This document shows, in pieces, positions 1 through 10,480 of a stretch of DNA of 23,952 nucleotides. The notes beneath the pieces were generated by a model, which worked only from the letters and a program-made list of their open reading frames with translations, was not told the origin of the DNA and made no database searches. The stretch's first letter is position 1, and each line of letters opens with the position of its first letter. The translations under genes were made by a program, and so were the position numbers. The stretch spans positions 284,878-308,829 of the forward strand of contig BFEA01000543.1 of assembly GCA_003427395.1 (NCBI GenBank), in the 5' to 3' direction. The stretch comes from Chara braunii. Taxonomy: Eukaryota; Streptophyta; Charophyceae; Charales; Characeae.

Positions 1-1350
1 CCCGACCGCGTCACGCAAGAGAAACTTAGACTTTCAACTTTTCAGGGACAACTCCAGGATGACACGGTAACCCGCGCTGACCCTTCGCCGCTCCGACCGA
101 ATGCGCCAACTGTATATGCAGCGGTCCCCTACGATAGGATAGGTTCTCGCGGGGCACTACTTACGTTCCCTAAGGGGTTGTGACCACCCTTTGGGGCGTA
201 TCCCCACCGAGCTAGCCCTCTTGCGAGGGTTTTTATGATGCAATTGCGGAGGTAGGCCGACCGAGTGCGTTTGCTCGTTCGCTGTAGCATACGTACATGC
301 GGTTGAATGCCAAAGCGGCCCCGAGCGTCGTTCGTCCTTAGGACGCTAATCTCTCAAGAATTGGATCGGCGTCGATCGACTAAGACGTGATAACCTAAGT
401 GTAATAAAATCTCAATCAATCCTACTCCTTTTTTTCAAAAACAATCAAGAGTTACTCAGAAAAAACACTTTCAAATGAAGAAGATTCACATTCACGTAAG
501 TTGACTTATCTTTTGAAATCGATTCATCTATAATACAATCCAACACGCATACCACCTATTCAGAACGAGTCAACATAGGTCGACTCCAATTGCCATCCAA
601 CGACGAGCCAACATGAGTTGACTCGTCTTCAAACATCTCTTATCAACAAAATGATAAATGCATGATTAACATGCATAGCGACGCTCAAATGGCGTATGAC
701 CAAAATATCTTCACTTTGTCTTCCAAATGGCTGGCTAACACAACTTTTCGACTTGATGAGATGCGTTACCAAGTTCTTTCATTTCGCCCCATACTGATTG
801 CTAGAAAAGAAACGCAAACAACTCTCAATTCTCAAGTAAAGCAAGGATACTGTTGTCTTAATGATGATTTCACTATCTTTTTAACTTTTGTGTGAATGAC
901 ATCTGCAAGTTATCCGGCGACCTCTAACCAGATTAGCGGCTGATTTGGACAACCGATGCACTGGTTACCCCGCCGAAAACGGAGATCCGCTATCAAATTT
1001 TGTTGGTTGCATTGTCCTCCTCGGCAATAATGACTCTTTCCGTTCCACGAATGATGAAATACCCATCTTCATCATAAGAATCTTCAAACATTGCTCTAGT
1101 CGCTGCTTCCTATCAACCCATCTGAACTTCCCCAGGTTTGTATTTCTTATGGCGCAAACCTATCCACGAAGATAGTGCCTACTCGCACTCCATCCAAGAC
1201 TAGTAATTACACAAACTGGGCTTCTTTTGGCGTCAGTTCGCCATACGTAAGTGGCTACTAAAATGGTCACTAGAAGGGTATGCTATAGCAACTCCTCTCT
1301 TAACACGAGGCGTCAAGAGACTTCAGGCCCTTCCGTGAATAGGGGCATGT

Positions 1351-1474
1351 CCTTTCCCTAGGAGGTGGTCTGGGATACCCCTAATCCTCGCCCGAGCGAA
1401 CGTCGGATCTCAGAAGTTGGGCTACCTCCACCACAGCAGCATGGTATCCCGCCTCATATGCCTCCTAGGAAAGG
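1351..1474. repeat. Two-tier inverted repeat in the left LTR
   Basis: CCTTTCCCTAGGAGG (1351-1365) faces CCTCCTAGGAAAGG (1461-1474). Inside them GGGATACC (1372-1379) faces GGTATCCC (1443-1450). The corresponding region of the right LTR (about 9138-9320) keeps most of both arms but has about 64 extra bp in the loop. Confidence 0.6.
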
Positions 1475-2489
1475 GAATAACGTCTATCATGGCATGCAAA
1501 ACGATCCCAAGTCGCCTGACATCAAGGGTAACTTAGACGAAGAAAAAAAGATCACAAAAGAGAAAATCATTCAGATAGACGGGCATGGACAAAGAGGGTC
1601 ATTAAGGAAAAGAAAGAGTAACCTCAAGAAAGAGTGTATGTCCAAATGATTTCTTCTTCTTTGTGGGATCAAACTTATTTTCGTCGTCTACTGGTTGTCC
1701 TTCCCTTCAACATGCATGCAAGCGAGAAATAGGAAACAAATATCCTTCTATTCACTTCCATTAACGTGGATAGGTTCCTTTTTTTTAGGCATTCTCCTAC
1801 CCACCTACACATCAGGCCAAACAACGAGTTTGAAAGAAAACAATGCAAGTTCAAACTCACGTCAGACTTTCATTCACACTCGCAAATTCATATTTTCTTT
1901 ACCTTTTAAGTGAATATTCAAAGAATGGGGTTAAGCAAGTGTGGCTTCACATGGGTGTGACGGGGTCCGAGTCAATAACTGACCTCGAGTAAAGTTGATG
2001 TGTGGCTCACTCAAGAAAACTGTATAAACTCTCGTCTTCATATGAGAAAACTATCACCACGAACCGTCATTAACGTGTTTCACACCACTCTCTACAAAGA
2101 TCGCAGACCGCAATACCCTATCAACACACAATCACCTCTCAATAATCAAATGGCGTCTCAGCGTTGTCGTCACACCAAACGCACCACCACACCGTTGCTG
2201 TCAATTCCAAAACACGCTGCCACAAAACCTCCCTTACAGTCAAGACAACCCGGCCAGTCTCACGCGCCACTGCCGTTAATGCTGCCACCAATTACCAATA
2301 GCGTCACCACGGCACCATCATCAGCGTCAACGTGTTGCCGCCACGTTATGAGGACAACATAACGCCAACACTAACTAACAAAAAAAACACGTTGCCACTT
2401 CGATGACACTTTCCCTATGTCAATGCCTCGCCGCCACAAAAAAACGGTCAGCGCTTTCACGCCACTACCCAAAATATATTGTTGTCGGC

Positions 2490-2700
2490 GTGCAAAATGA
2501 GAAAAGTGTGTCCTGCACCGCTTGCCGAAGACGTACTGCCGCTGTGCAAAACGACCAGAGTCTCTCCTGCACCGCTTGCAGAAGACCTGCCGCCGTCGTG
2601 CAAAACGGGAAGAGTCTCCCCTGCACCGCTTCCCGAAGACCTGCCACCGTCGTGCAAAACGGGCAGAGTCTCCCCTGCACCACTTGCCGAAGATCTGCCA
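2490..2700. repeat. 54-bp tandem repeat, four units, left LTR
   Basis: Units begin at 2490, 2544, 2598 and 2652, each opening with GTGCAAAA and containing CTGCACC and GAAGAC. The last unit is slightly short. The period is a multiple of three, so several frames on both strands stay open as 18-residue repeats. This explains the overlapping ORFs here. No function is assigned. Confidence 0.9.
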
Positions 2701-3324
2701 GGAATAACAACACCTCTCACTGATACCATGCAGCACGGTGGCTATGGCAGCCTCTCCCTTCCCCTCTCACTGCAGACCTCCACTCCACCCCACCTCTAAC
2801 TCACTACCCCTCAGCAGTCCGGCAGCATAATGCTGCTCTTCGCTCCACACTGAATCAGAATGTGGGCAGCACCTCAAATGAGTGAGGATGCTGCTGGCCT
2901 GCCCTGCTTTTATAGCTGGGCTGGAGTGGGGGGCATCCACTTCAGGCTCAGCCAAAAAAACGGGGCTGAGGCTGACCCTCGATTTGAACTTCGATGGAGG
3001 GTTGAGAATCTTGATGTTCCCCTAGGGGAACCAAGTTTTAAGCCATTGGCTATGCATCTGGACACTTCCCTAAATGAGAGGTAGTTGCAAATGGCTGAAC
3101 CCAACCATTTGCAACAGTTTGTTGAACTGAACAGACTGTTGTCACCTCTGCATCCAGACGCTTCCAAGCCACGAACCTGGCCTACGACCGCGACCATGTT
3201 CGCGGCCGTGACATTTCTCCTCCCCTTTTCTCTTCTTTTCTTTTCTTTTCGTCTTCCTTTTTTTTTTTACTTTGTTCCTTATTTTTACCCCCCCCCCCGT
3301 TTCTCGGTGCAGGGGACAACTCGC

Positions 3325-3817
3325 CGTTCGAAACGAACGACCACCCCCTCAGTCATTTCCCATAATTGAACTAGAGTCAAGCTCAGCAGGGGTTTCCTAA
3401 CCCCTCACGATGCGTCCGAACCTGGATTAACTTGAGTGCCACGTTCGGGGGTCACTCCAAGTAGTTGCTTCCCGTTCAAAATGAACGAGCGCAACTACAA
3501 TAACAGGGGGAACACAAAATTTATGACGGAATATTTCTCTCTGCCTTAGAGCAAATTCATTCGATTTTGCTCACCGTATGGTTGTCTGTCGAGGTTCAGC
3601 CTACTGATGAGTCGGTGGAAGTCCGACGAAACAGTCTGGCATAGTCATGCTCTCCCTTTTTTTTTTTGCATCCCGTTTCAACGGCGCAGCCACTATGACA
3701 GTGACACAACCACTGCTCATGGGATGTGACCCTGCACCCTCCCATGTTTAGTTTGTAGATACATCCGTTTTGCATGTCCCACTTATGACACCAGCCCGTT
3801 CATTTTAACGAACGGGC
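3325..3817. repeat. Run of CGTTC/GAACG stem-loops in the left LTR
   Basis: Several hairpins share a CCGTTC...GAACGG core. They include CGTTCG/CGAACG at 3325-3339, a nested one at 3461-3498 (GTAGTTGC...GCAACTAC outside CGTTC...GAACG), and GCCCGTTC...GAACGGGC at 3794-3817. CATGGGA/TCCCATG at 3718-3746 adds another. The hammerhead lies inside this run. The same hairpins recur in the right LTR at about 11185-11700. Confidence 0.65.
3586..3634 (+). ncRNA. Hammerhead ribozyme motif, type III-like, intact core
   Basis: The plus strand carries the conserved core CTGATGA (3604-3610), stem II GTCGG/CCGAC (3611-3615 with 3623-3627) around a 7-nt loop, and GAAA (3628-3631). Stem III is CTG (3586-3588) with CAG (3632-3634). 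The cleavage triplet GTC ends at 3590, so predicted cleavage lies between 3590 and 3591. Stem I is GAGG/CCTA around TTCAG: three pairs plus a G-A mismatch beside the core. Hammerheads are self-cleaving RNAs, and plant retrozymes carry them in short LTRs. Here the motif is antisense to a very large LTR. The very short stem III resembles retrozyme hammerheads that work best as dimers. Activity is inferred and may be reduced by the stem I mismatch. Confidence 0.72.
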
Positions 3818-3954
3818 ACTTTAGTTACCTCACGAACAGAAGAAAAAAATAAAATCTAAAGAATCTAAAAAGAATCTAAATAAGAAAAATCTAAGCAAGT
3901 CTAACAAAAACTTAAAGAAAATCTAAATAAATAAAAAAAAGAAAAAGAACTTAC

Positions 3955-4054
3955 CTTGGAATTGAAATGGTTGCCCGTTTGAAACGGCCACCGCTTTGCA
4001 GAGTTGGGGACTGAACGCCCCAGCAAGTTCTTCCTGCGCCATCTGGCGCTTCAT
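3955..4054 (-). other. GTAAGT-ending module 1, left LTR
   Basis: On the sense strand this starts at an ATG (4054), passes through the palindrome GCGCCA-GA-TGGCGC, stays open, and meets a consensus 5' splice site (GTAAGT, plus-strand acttac at 3949-3954). The readable peptide begins MKRQMAQEEL and ends SNGQPFQFQ. It is similar to module 2 further upstream on the sense strand (4437-4518), so the two look like duplicates. They may be decayed leader exons or small upstream ORFs. No known domain is recognised. Confidence 0.35.
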
Positions 4055-4436
4055 CCACAGTCCTATTTTTTGTTTTTTCCTTTCTTTCTTTTTGTTGGCT
4101 AAAGCCAACGGTCACTTCACATCTCGTGGCTTTTCAGCCAGCGTGGCTTTTCAGCCACGGGTAGCCAAACCCTAGGGGCATAGTCCCACTAGCAAAGACG
4201 ATCAGTTCGAATGCCTGAATCGGAACGAGATTATGGAGATGTGTAGGAAATCGAGATTAAACTGCTTTTCGGCATCTCTGCATATGCGTCCAGATTTAGA
4301 AGCTCGATCTTATCCTTCATCGTAGTGGGATCTCGGTCCTTGGGTAATATAAAAATCAAATAAAAAATCTAAAAACAACCTTAAATAAATAAAAAATAAA
4401 TAAAACAAACGAAATAAAACACAAAAAAAAACTTAC

Positions 4437-4518
4437 CTGAAAACGGTTGCCCGTTAGTGACGGGTGCCTGCTTCAACTCTGGGGATCCTAAGTCCCCAGT
4501 TACTTCCCACCTCGCCAT
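4437..4518 (-). other. GTAAGT-ending module 2, left LTR
   Basis: On the sense strand it runs from ATG at 4518 to a GTAAGT donor (plus-strand acttac at 4431-4436). The peptide begins MARWEVTGDL and contains TNGQPFS, matching the SNGQPF of module 1. The same AAGCGCCA-ATGGCG block precedes it. In the right LTR the matching module (12268-12350) keeps the donor, but the ATG has become GTG. Confidence 0.35.
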
Positions 4519-4689
4519 TTGGCGCTTTGTTTTTAATTAGTTTTTTTTTTTTTTAATGTTTTATGCGTGTCATCCTTGAAAGTGCAGGGGCCACACTGAT
4601 CTGCGCGCGACAGATCTCCGCCGCGCGATCTTAATGATCGCAGGTCAGAAATCGGTCGTGCCCAACTGTCTTGGGTTGCCCTAAAAGGA

Positions 4690-4773
4690 GCTAGCCTGAT
4701 AGGATGCTTGCAGTCGGGCTTGATCCCGGTATCCGTCGGGTAAAAGTCAAGTGTTGTATCCTATTGGGCTAGC
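4690..4773. repeat. 16-bp-stem hairpin, left LTR
   Basis: GCTAGCCTGATAGGAT (4690-4705) pairs with ATCCTATTGGGCTAGC (4758-4773), with two wobble pairs. The loop contains a smaller stem (GGG...CCC). On the RNA level this is a long stable stem. The right LTR keeps it with a compensatory substitution. Confidence 0.7.
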
Positions 4774-4801
4774 TTCGATTACGATAGTGATAGGAGCAGC
4801 T

Positions 4802-4809
4802 CTTTTATA
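4802..4809 (-). promoter_or_regulatory. Possible TATA box of the left LTR
   Basis: The minus strand reads TATAAAAG about 600 bp inside the LTR start, a reasonable U3 length. It sits within a small hairpin (GCTCTT...AAGAGC). In the right LTR the matching bases near 12617-12625 no longer form TATAAA, so the signal is lost there. Transcription from it is inferred only. Confidence 0.3.
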
Positions 4810-5407
4810 TGAAGAGCTTGCCCAGTCACTTCTCCCCATGTCGTGGCCTTGCAGATCCTGCCTCCCTGCGACTCTGCAGATCCCGCCTGCCTGAACCTTA
4901 ATAGCCTTTGCTGACAGATCTTGCCCCGTCGGTTGGCCACGTGACTTCGGCATCGGCCCATCAATCCCCTGGCTCGGTGTCAACCCCCGCTACCCACAAA
5001 ATAAAAACCCTTCTTCCTATTTCCCCTTCGTCTAGGCCCTATATCCGACGCACCCCTCTTTTTAGCCTACTTAGTTCCTGAATCGCACGATTGCTAAGCC
5101 GCACGACAATCTTTTAGATAGAATAGTCCAGTTTCAATTTTTCCACGACCACGTACCCATGCGGCCCTGTCAGAAATCACGGACGACAGGTCGTACCGCC
5201 GACTCCTGCTGTTTCAATCGGGCATCAACGACGTCCTACGTCAACGACGTAAGGTTTTAAAAAGTTTAAGTCTCTCTGTCATAGGGTTGGTCTGAGTAAA
5301 CTTTGGCAACGTCAACCACATAAAGTATCACAATCCAACAAAAAGGGTCGGACAGTGTCCAACACGAATCTCTCAATTCAACAAAAAGGTTGGACAATGT
5401 CCCGACA

Positions 5408-5425
5408 ACCTTTCCCGCCCCCATT
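5408..5425 (-). promoter_or_regulatory. Polypurine tract
   Basis: The minus strand reads AATGGGGGCGGGAAAGGT directly before TGTCGGGACA, the start of the downstream LTR. It is purine-rich with few interruptions, and its position is right for priming of plus-strand DNA synthesis. It agrees with the orientation given by the PBS. Confidence 0.65.
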
Positions 5426-7672
5426 AAGCGACATCCCCGTCCCTTACCATAAAACCAATACAAAGGGAAGTTTCTGCAAGACCCCGCCAAATACCCCTTA
5501 CGATCACATCAGACGGTATATCTGGGATTAAATCAGAACTTCCATATCCAACTCATGTTGAGCAACGTTCCCGTCGTTCATCTTTCTTTCCTTTCGCAGC
5601 TCTCTAGACACTCATTATGAAATACTATGTGCAGACTTCGTTACTTACAATAACTTCAAACAAAGGCTTACTTTCAAACCTTACAATTATTACGAACCGT
5701 TCTCCGGAAGTACTTTCATTCAGTCACTAGTTGGAAGAGTGTCAGAAATAACCTGTGGCAGGCCTTTCCCCGGAATCCATAATCGACCGCTGGCTTTACC
5801 CAGTCTGAGGAATTACAAGAAAATTTTAGAAGAATGATCCCAACATCATCCCACGGGCGGTCACTCATTCTTCCTTTAGTCTCTCATAGATGGGTCAAGC
5901 TTATCCCCCTGACGATATTCTCTTCGGGTTATAACCACTTGTCTAGGTTTTGTCAGGCTTAACCCCCTGCGGGTCTTTCAATTCATCAATACAACACATA
6001 CTGGCAGGAATTTAACCTGGTTCTCTCATGTTCATGGGGATGCATTCCCAACACCTCAAAATCTCTCTCGCTACCAGAAGTTTAACATGGGTCTACCATG
6101 TAACACAAAGATACTCACACTATACTACAGTATGCATTGACACCATCCGCGAGAGAAACCATCCTTCCAAAATCCTCGTCCAGTCCGGCTAATTCCTATT
6201 CCAACTTAATTATCACACTTGATTTATCTTCTACATGTCTTGTGAATGCGGTGAGGAGTGGTGTAATCCATAAGGGATAACATCTCGACGTCAAACCGCG
6301 CTTTAGATACGAGCCCCACCACTTTCCCTCCAATTCAAGTGTCTTCAACCTTTATTAGTTTGCTGCATGTAGAATAAAACTACCTCACCCCACATAACCA
6401 AGGTTGATTAAGTCTTAATCATGGAGGTAAGGTGACAATTTTTGGCAAGAAGTTAGGTAATCACTACTTCCCTCATGACAAGAATAGTCGTTTATCCCAC
6501 AAACAACATTCTAACAAGACCGTAACACCTTCCTCCCATTCGACGATAGTGTAGTCACCCTTCTCGAAATGAAAAATGACAACATCCCACTATGGACCAA
6601 TAACAAAGTTCCGGCGTAGGTCTCCCTAGCATTTATTTGACTCAAAACATTAGGATTCCTCACTGCATGACAATTGACACAAAACCAAGTCATAAGGCAA
6701 GATAAGTAATTGAATCACCTATCCGACGAATAACACGCATGTTAATCTAGTCAGCCATACAACCCAAGTGCACATCATTTTCCTTAGACTCGTACTTACA
6801 AAATCTCACATTCACAACCAAATACACAAAATTTCACAACAGTTTCAGGTCTTTCAATCCTTCATACATATAATGGATATTCCATCAATACTGCGATCTT
6901 CCATCAACAATTCTTACAATGTATTGTAAGAGTGTCACAATTTTTTTCAATAAACTATCAATTGTGAAATGAATTTACAATTATCTTCAATACAACTCAT
7001 TCAATCATATGATCAATGGTTATATGCCTTCAATTATACTTCTGTGAATAGAAGTCACCAAACCATTAAAACTACAATAATTCATAAATCATGAATGCGA
7101 AAAGAAAGCACACTTTTATAAACAACAATTGAATCTCGTTGTGGAAAAACATGACATTTTATCTGACAAGGTTACATTTAGTTGTGAACAAAAGTCACAA
7201 CTTTATTAACTATCGACGAAGTTGTCGTGGAAAAAATTATCTGCAAGCAACAAGACGAGAAGACAAAAAACCGAAATAACTTTATTGAAATTATCAAACA
7301 AACAATGCGAAGACTTACTAGAAACTCATTAAGGCTGACCAATCCAATTTCACCTTACCTTTACTATCTACATGTCTCCCTAAGAAATAGGTTAGATAAC
7401 GGTCGTCATCGAACCTGTTTTCAAAAGATACTAGATCTTGCAATTAAAAATTAATTTCTGAATAAATCTTAAAGTTATACTTTCCCTGCGAGTCTAGCAT
7501 AAAAGTTAGTACCAAATATACCACAATATAGAGTACAAGAAAGAGTTATCCTTCTTTTCCCTATAGAGATCAGAGTTACTAACCTTTCTCTTAGCCAAGT
7601 AGAGAAAATATAACTTTTATATCATTCATTCCCGAGTGTTGTTCCACCAGGGACAATGGTAGTATGTCGTTA

Positions 7673-7690
7673 TCCTCGGCAACGTCACCA
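7673..7690 (-). promoter_or_regulatory. Primer-binding site, tRNA-Asp type
   Basis: The minus strand reads TGGTGACGTTGCCGAGGA, two bases after the end of the upstream LTR. The plant tRNA-Asp-type PBS used by Athila elements is TGGCGCCGTTGCCGGGGA, so 15 of 18 positions match, starting with the obligatory TGG. It sets the sense strand of the element as minus. The three mismatches fit decay of an old copy. Confidence 0.75.
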
Positions 7691-7729
7691 CCTGTCCAGC
7701 GCATCGGCCCCCTCGCGAGCGAGGGCCCT

Positions 7730-7836
7730 CCCGACCGCGTCACGCAAGAGAAACTTAGACTTTCAACTTTTCAGGGACAACTNCCCGACCGCGTCACGCA
7801 AGAGAAACTTAGACTTTCAACTTTTCAGGGACAACT
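7730..7836. other. Contig-join artefact: 53-bp exact duplication around a single n
   Basis: Bases 7730-7782 are repeated exactly at 7784-7836, separated by one n at 7783. The same 53 bases open the window (1-53). This is best read as two overlapping contig ends scaffolded without merging. Confidence 0.8.
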
Positions 7837-10323
7837 CCAGGATGACACGGTAACCCGCGCTGACCCTTCGCCGCTCCGGTCGAGTGCGCCAGCTGTATAT
7901 GCAGCGGTCCCCTACGATAGGATAGGTTCTCAAGGGGCACAACTTACGTTCCCTAAGAGGTTGTCACCACCCTTATGGGCGTATCCCCGCCGAGCTACCG
8001 ACCCTCGTGCGAAGACTTTTATGATGCAATTGCAGAGGTAGGCCGGCCGAGGGCATTTGCTCGTTCGTTGTAGCATAGGTACGTGCGGGTGAACGCCAAA
8101 GTGGCCCCGAGCGTCGTTCGTCCCTAGGGCGCTGATTTCCTAGGAATCGAATCGACGTCGATTGACTAGGACGTGATAACCTAAGCGTAAGAAAATCTCA
8201 ATCAATCCTAGTTCCTTGTTTAAAAGATAATCAAGAGTTACTCAGACAAAACACTTTCAAATAAAAAAAATTCACGTCCACGTAAGTTGACTTATCTTTT
8301 GAAATCGATTCATCTATAATACAATCCAACACGCATATCACGTATTCAAAATGAGTCAACATAGGTCGACTCGAATTGTAATCCAACGACGAGCCAACAT
8401 GAGTTGACTCGTCTTCAAACATCGCTTATCAAGAAAAGGATAAAAACATGATTAACATGCATAGCGACACTCAAATGGCGTCTGACGAAAATATCTCTAC
8501 TCTGCTTGCCGAATGGTTGGGCTAACACAACTTTTCGACTTGATGAGATGCGTTGCCAAGTTCTTTCATTCCGCCCCATACTGACTACTAGAAAAGAAAC
8601 ACAAACTTCTCAATTCTCAAGTAAAGCTAGGATATTATTGCTTTATTGATGACTTCACTATCTTTCTAACTTTGGTGTGAACGACATCTACAAGAATCTG
8701 GCGACCACTATACAGATTAGCGGCTGATTTAGATAACCGATGCACTGGTTACCCCGCCGAAAACGGAGATCCGCTCTCAAATTGTGTTGGTTGTCTTGTC
8801 ATCCTCAGCAATGATGACTTTTTCCGTCCCACGAATGATGAAGTACCCGTCTTCATCATAAGAATCTTCAAAGCATTGCTCTAGTCGCTACTTCCTATGA
8901 ACCCATCTTAACTTCCCCACGTTTGTACTTCTTATGGTACAAACCTATCGGCGAAGGTAGTGCCTACTCGCACTCTATCCAAGACTAGTAATTACACGAA
9001 CTGGGTTTCTTCTGGCGTCAGTTCCCCATATGTCAGTGGCTCCTAAAACGGCCACAAGAAGGGTATCCTATAGCAACTCCTCTCTTAACACGAGGCGTCA
9101 AGAGACTTCAGGCCCTTCCGTGAATAGGGGCATGCCCTTTCCCTAAGAGGTGGTCTGGGATACCCCTCGTCCTCGCCCGAGCGAACGTCGGATCTCATAA
9201 GTTGGGCTAGCTCCACCACAGCAGCGTGGTATCCCCCCACATAAGCGGTCCACTCCAAGTCGATAGCACGGGCATCCCCTAAGGTAACGAACCCCCGCCT
9301 TATATGCCTCCTAGGAAAGGGAATATCATATATCATGGCATGCAAAACGATCCCAAGTCGCCTGATGTCAAGGGTAACTTAGACGAAGAAAAAGAGATCA
9401 CAGAAGAGAAAATCATTCAGATAGACGGACATGGACAGAGAGGGTCAATCGGGAAAGAAAGGGTAACCTCACGAAAAAGTCTATGTCCAATTGATTTCTT
9501 CTTCTTTGTGTGATCAAATTCCTTTTCGTCGTCTGCTGGTTGTCCTTCCCTTCAACATGCATGCAAGCGAGAAATAGAAAACAACCATCTTATATTCACT
9601 TTCATTAACGTTAATAGGTTCATTTTTTTTAAGCATCCTTCTACCTACCTGCACATCAGTCCAAAAAACAAGTTCGAGAAAACAATGTAAGTTCAAACTC
9701 ACGTTAGACTTTTATTCACACGCACAAATACACATTTCCTCTACCTTTTCAGTGAACATTCAAAGAATAGGGTTAAGCAAGTGTGAGTTCACATAGATGT
9801 GAAGGGGTCTGAGTCAATGACTGACCTCGAGTGAAGTTGATGTGTGACTCACTCAAGAAAACTGTATAAACTCTCGTCTTCAGATGACAAAACTATCACA
9901 ACGAGTTATCAGCAAGGTGTTTCACACCACTCTCTACAACGATCGTCTGCCGTAATACCCTCCCAACACACAATCACCTCCCAATAATCTGACGGCGTCT
10001 CAGCGTTGTCATCACACCAACCGCACCACCACGCCATTGTTGTCAATACCAGAACACACTGCCACAAAATGTCCCTTACAGTCAAGATAACCCGGGCAGT
10101 CTCACGCACCACTGCCGTTAATGCTGCCACCAATTACCAATAGCATCACCGTGCCACCGTCACCATCGTCAATACGTTGCCACCACGTTATGGGGACAGC
10201 ATAATGCAGGCACTAACTCAAAAAAAAAACACGTCGCCACTTCGACGATGGTTTCCCTGTGTCAATGCCTCGCCGCCGCAAAAAAACGGTCACCGCCACC
10301 ACCCAAAATATATTGTTGTCGGC

Positions 10324-10480
10324 GTGCAAAAGGGGTAAAGTCTCTCCTGCACCTCTCGCCGAAGACCTACCGCCGCCGTGCAAAACGGGCAGAGTCTCTC
10401 CTGCACCGCTTGCAGAAGACTTGTCGCCGCCGTGCAAAACGGGCAGAGTCTCCCCTGCACCGCTTGCCAAAGACCTGCCA
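10324..10480. repeat. 54-bp tandem repeat, three units, right LTR
   Basis: Units begin at 10324, 10378 and 10432 and match the array at 2490-2700. One unit fewer than in the other LTR shows that the array changed length after, or during, insertion. Confidence 0.9.

Larger units (their letters stand above)
1..5407 (-). repeat. Left LTR (3' LTR in the minus-strand element), edge-truncated
   Basis: This segment aligns by eye along its whole length with 7784-13230. The right border is set by TGTCCCGACA at 5398-5407: beyond it the two copies stop matching, and the element start there reads TGTCGGGACA on the minus strand. About 37 bp of the other end, corresponding to 7693-7729, lie beyond the window start. 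It carries an intact-core hammerhead motif, four units of a 54-bp repeat and many hairpins. Relative to the right LTR it lacks about 23 bp just inside the terminal motif and about 64 bp near 1450. Confidence 0.85.
5408..7692 (-). other. Internal domain of the LARD, non-coding
   Basis: This is the 2.3 kb between the LTRs. It is AT-rich and every reading frame is broken into pieces below about 80 codons. I see no CCHC zinc knuckle, protease DTG/DSG, RT YxDD or integrase motif. Around 6830-7215 there are loosely repeated GTGAA...GTCAC motifs, for example a small hairpin in 'gttgtgaacaaaagtcacaac'. The stretch seems to hold only priming signals and possibly packaging RNA. Confidence 0.7.

Noticed and set aside
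1365-1649. Plus-strand ORF partly shared with 9304-9513
   Set aside because: The two copies agree for about 45 codons but differ in start and end, the strand is antisense, and no domain is recognised. It is explained by LTR similarity.
2490-2700. CRISPR-like array
   Set aside because: Units are contiguous 54-bp repeats without unique spacers, in plant retroelement DNA.
2371-2799. Several overlapping ORFs on both strands
   Set aside because: They are produced by the 54-bp repeat, whose period keeps all frames open.
3586-3634. Hammerhead on the minus (sense) strand
   Set aside because: The reverse complement does not contain CTGATGA and GAAA in the required order; only the plus strand folds.
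5408-7692. Hidden gag-pol remnants in the interior
   Set aside because: No CCHC, DTG/DSG, YxDD or integrase-like motif was seen in any frame.
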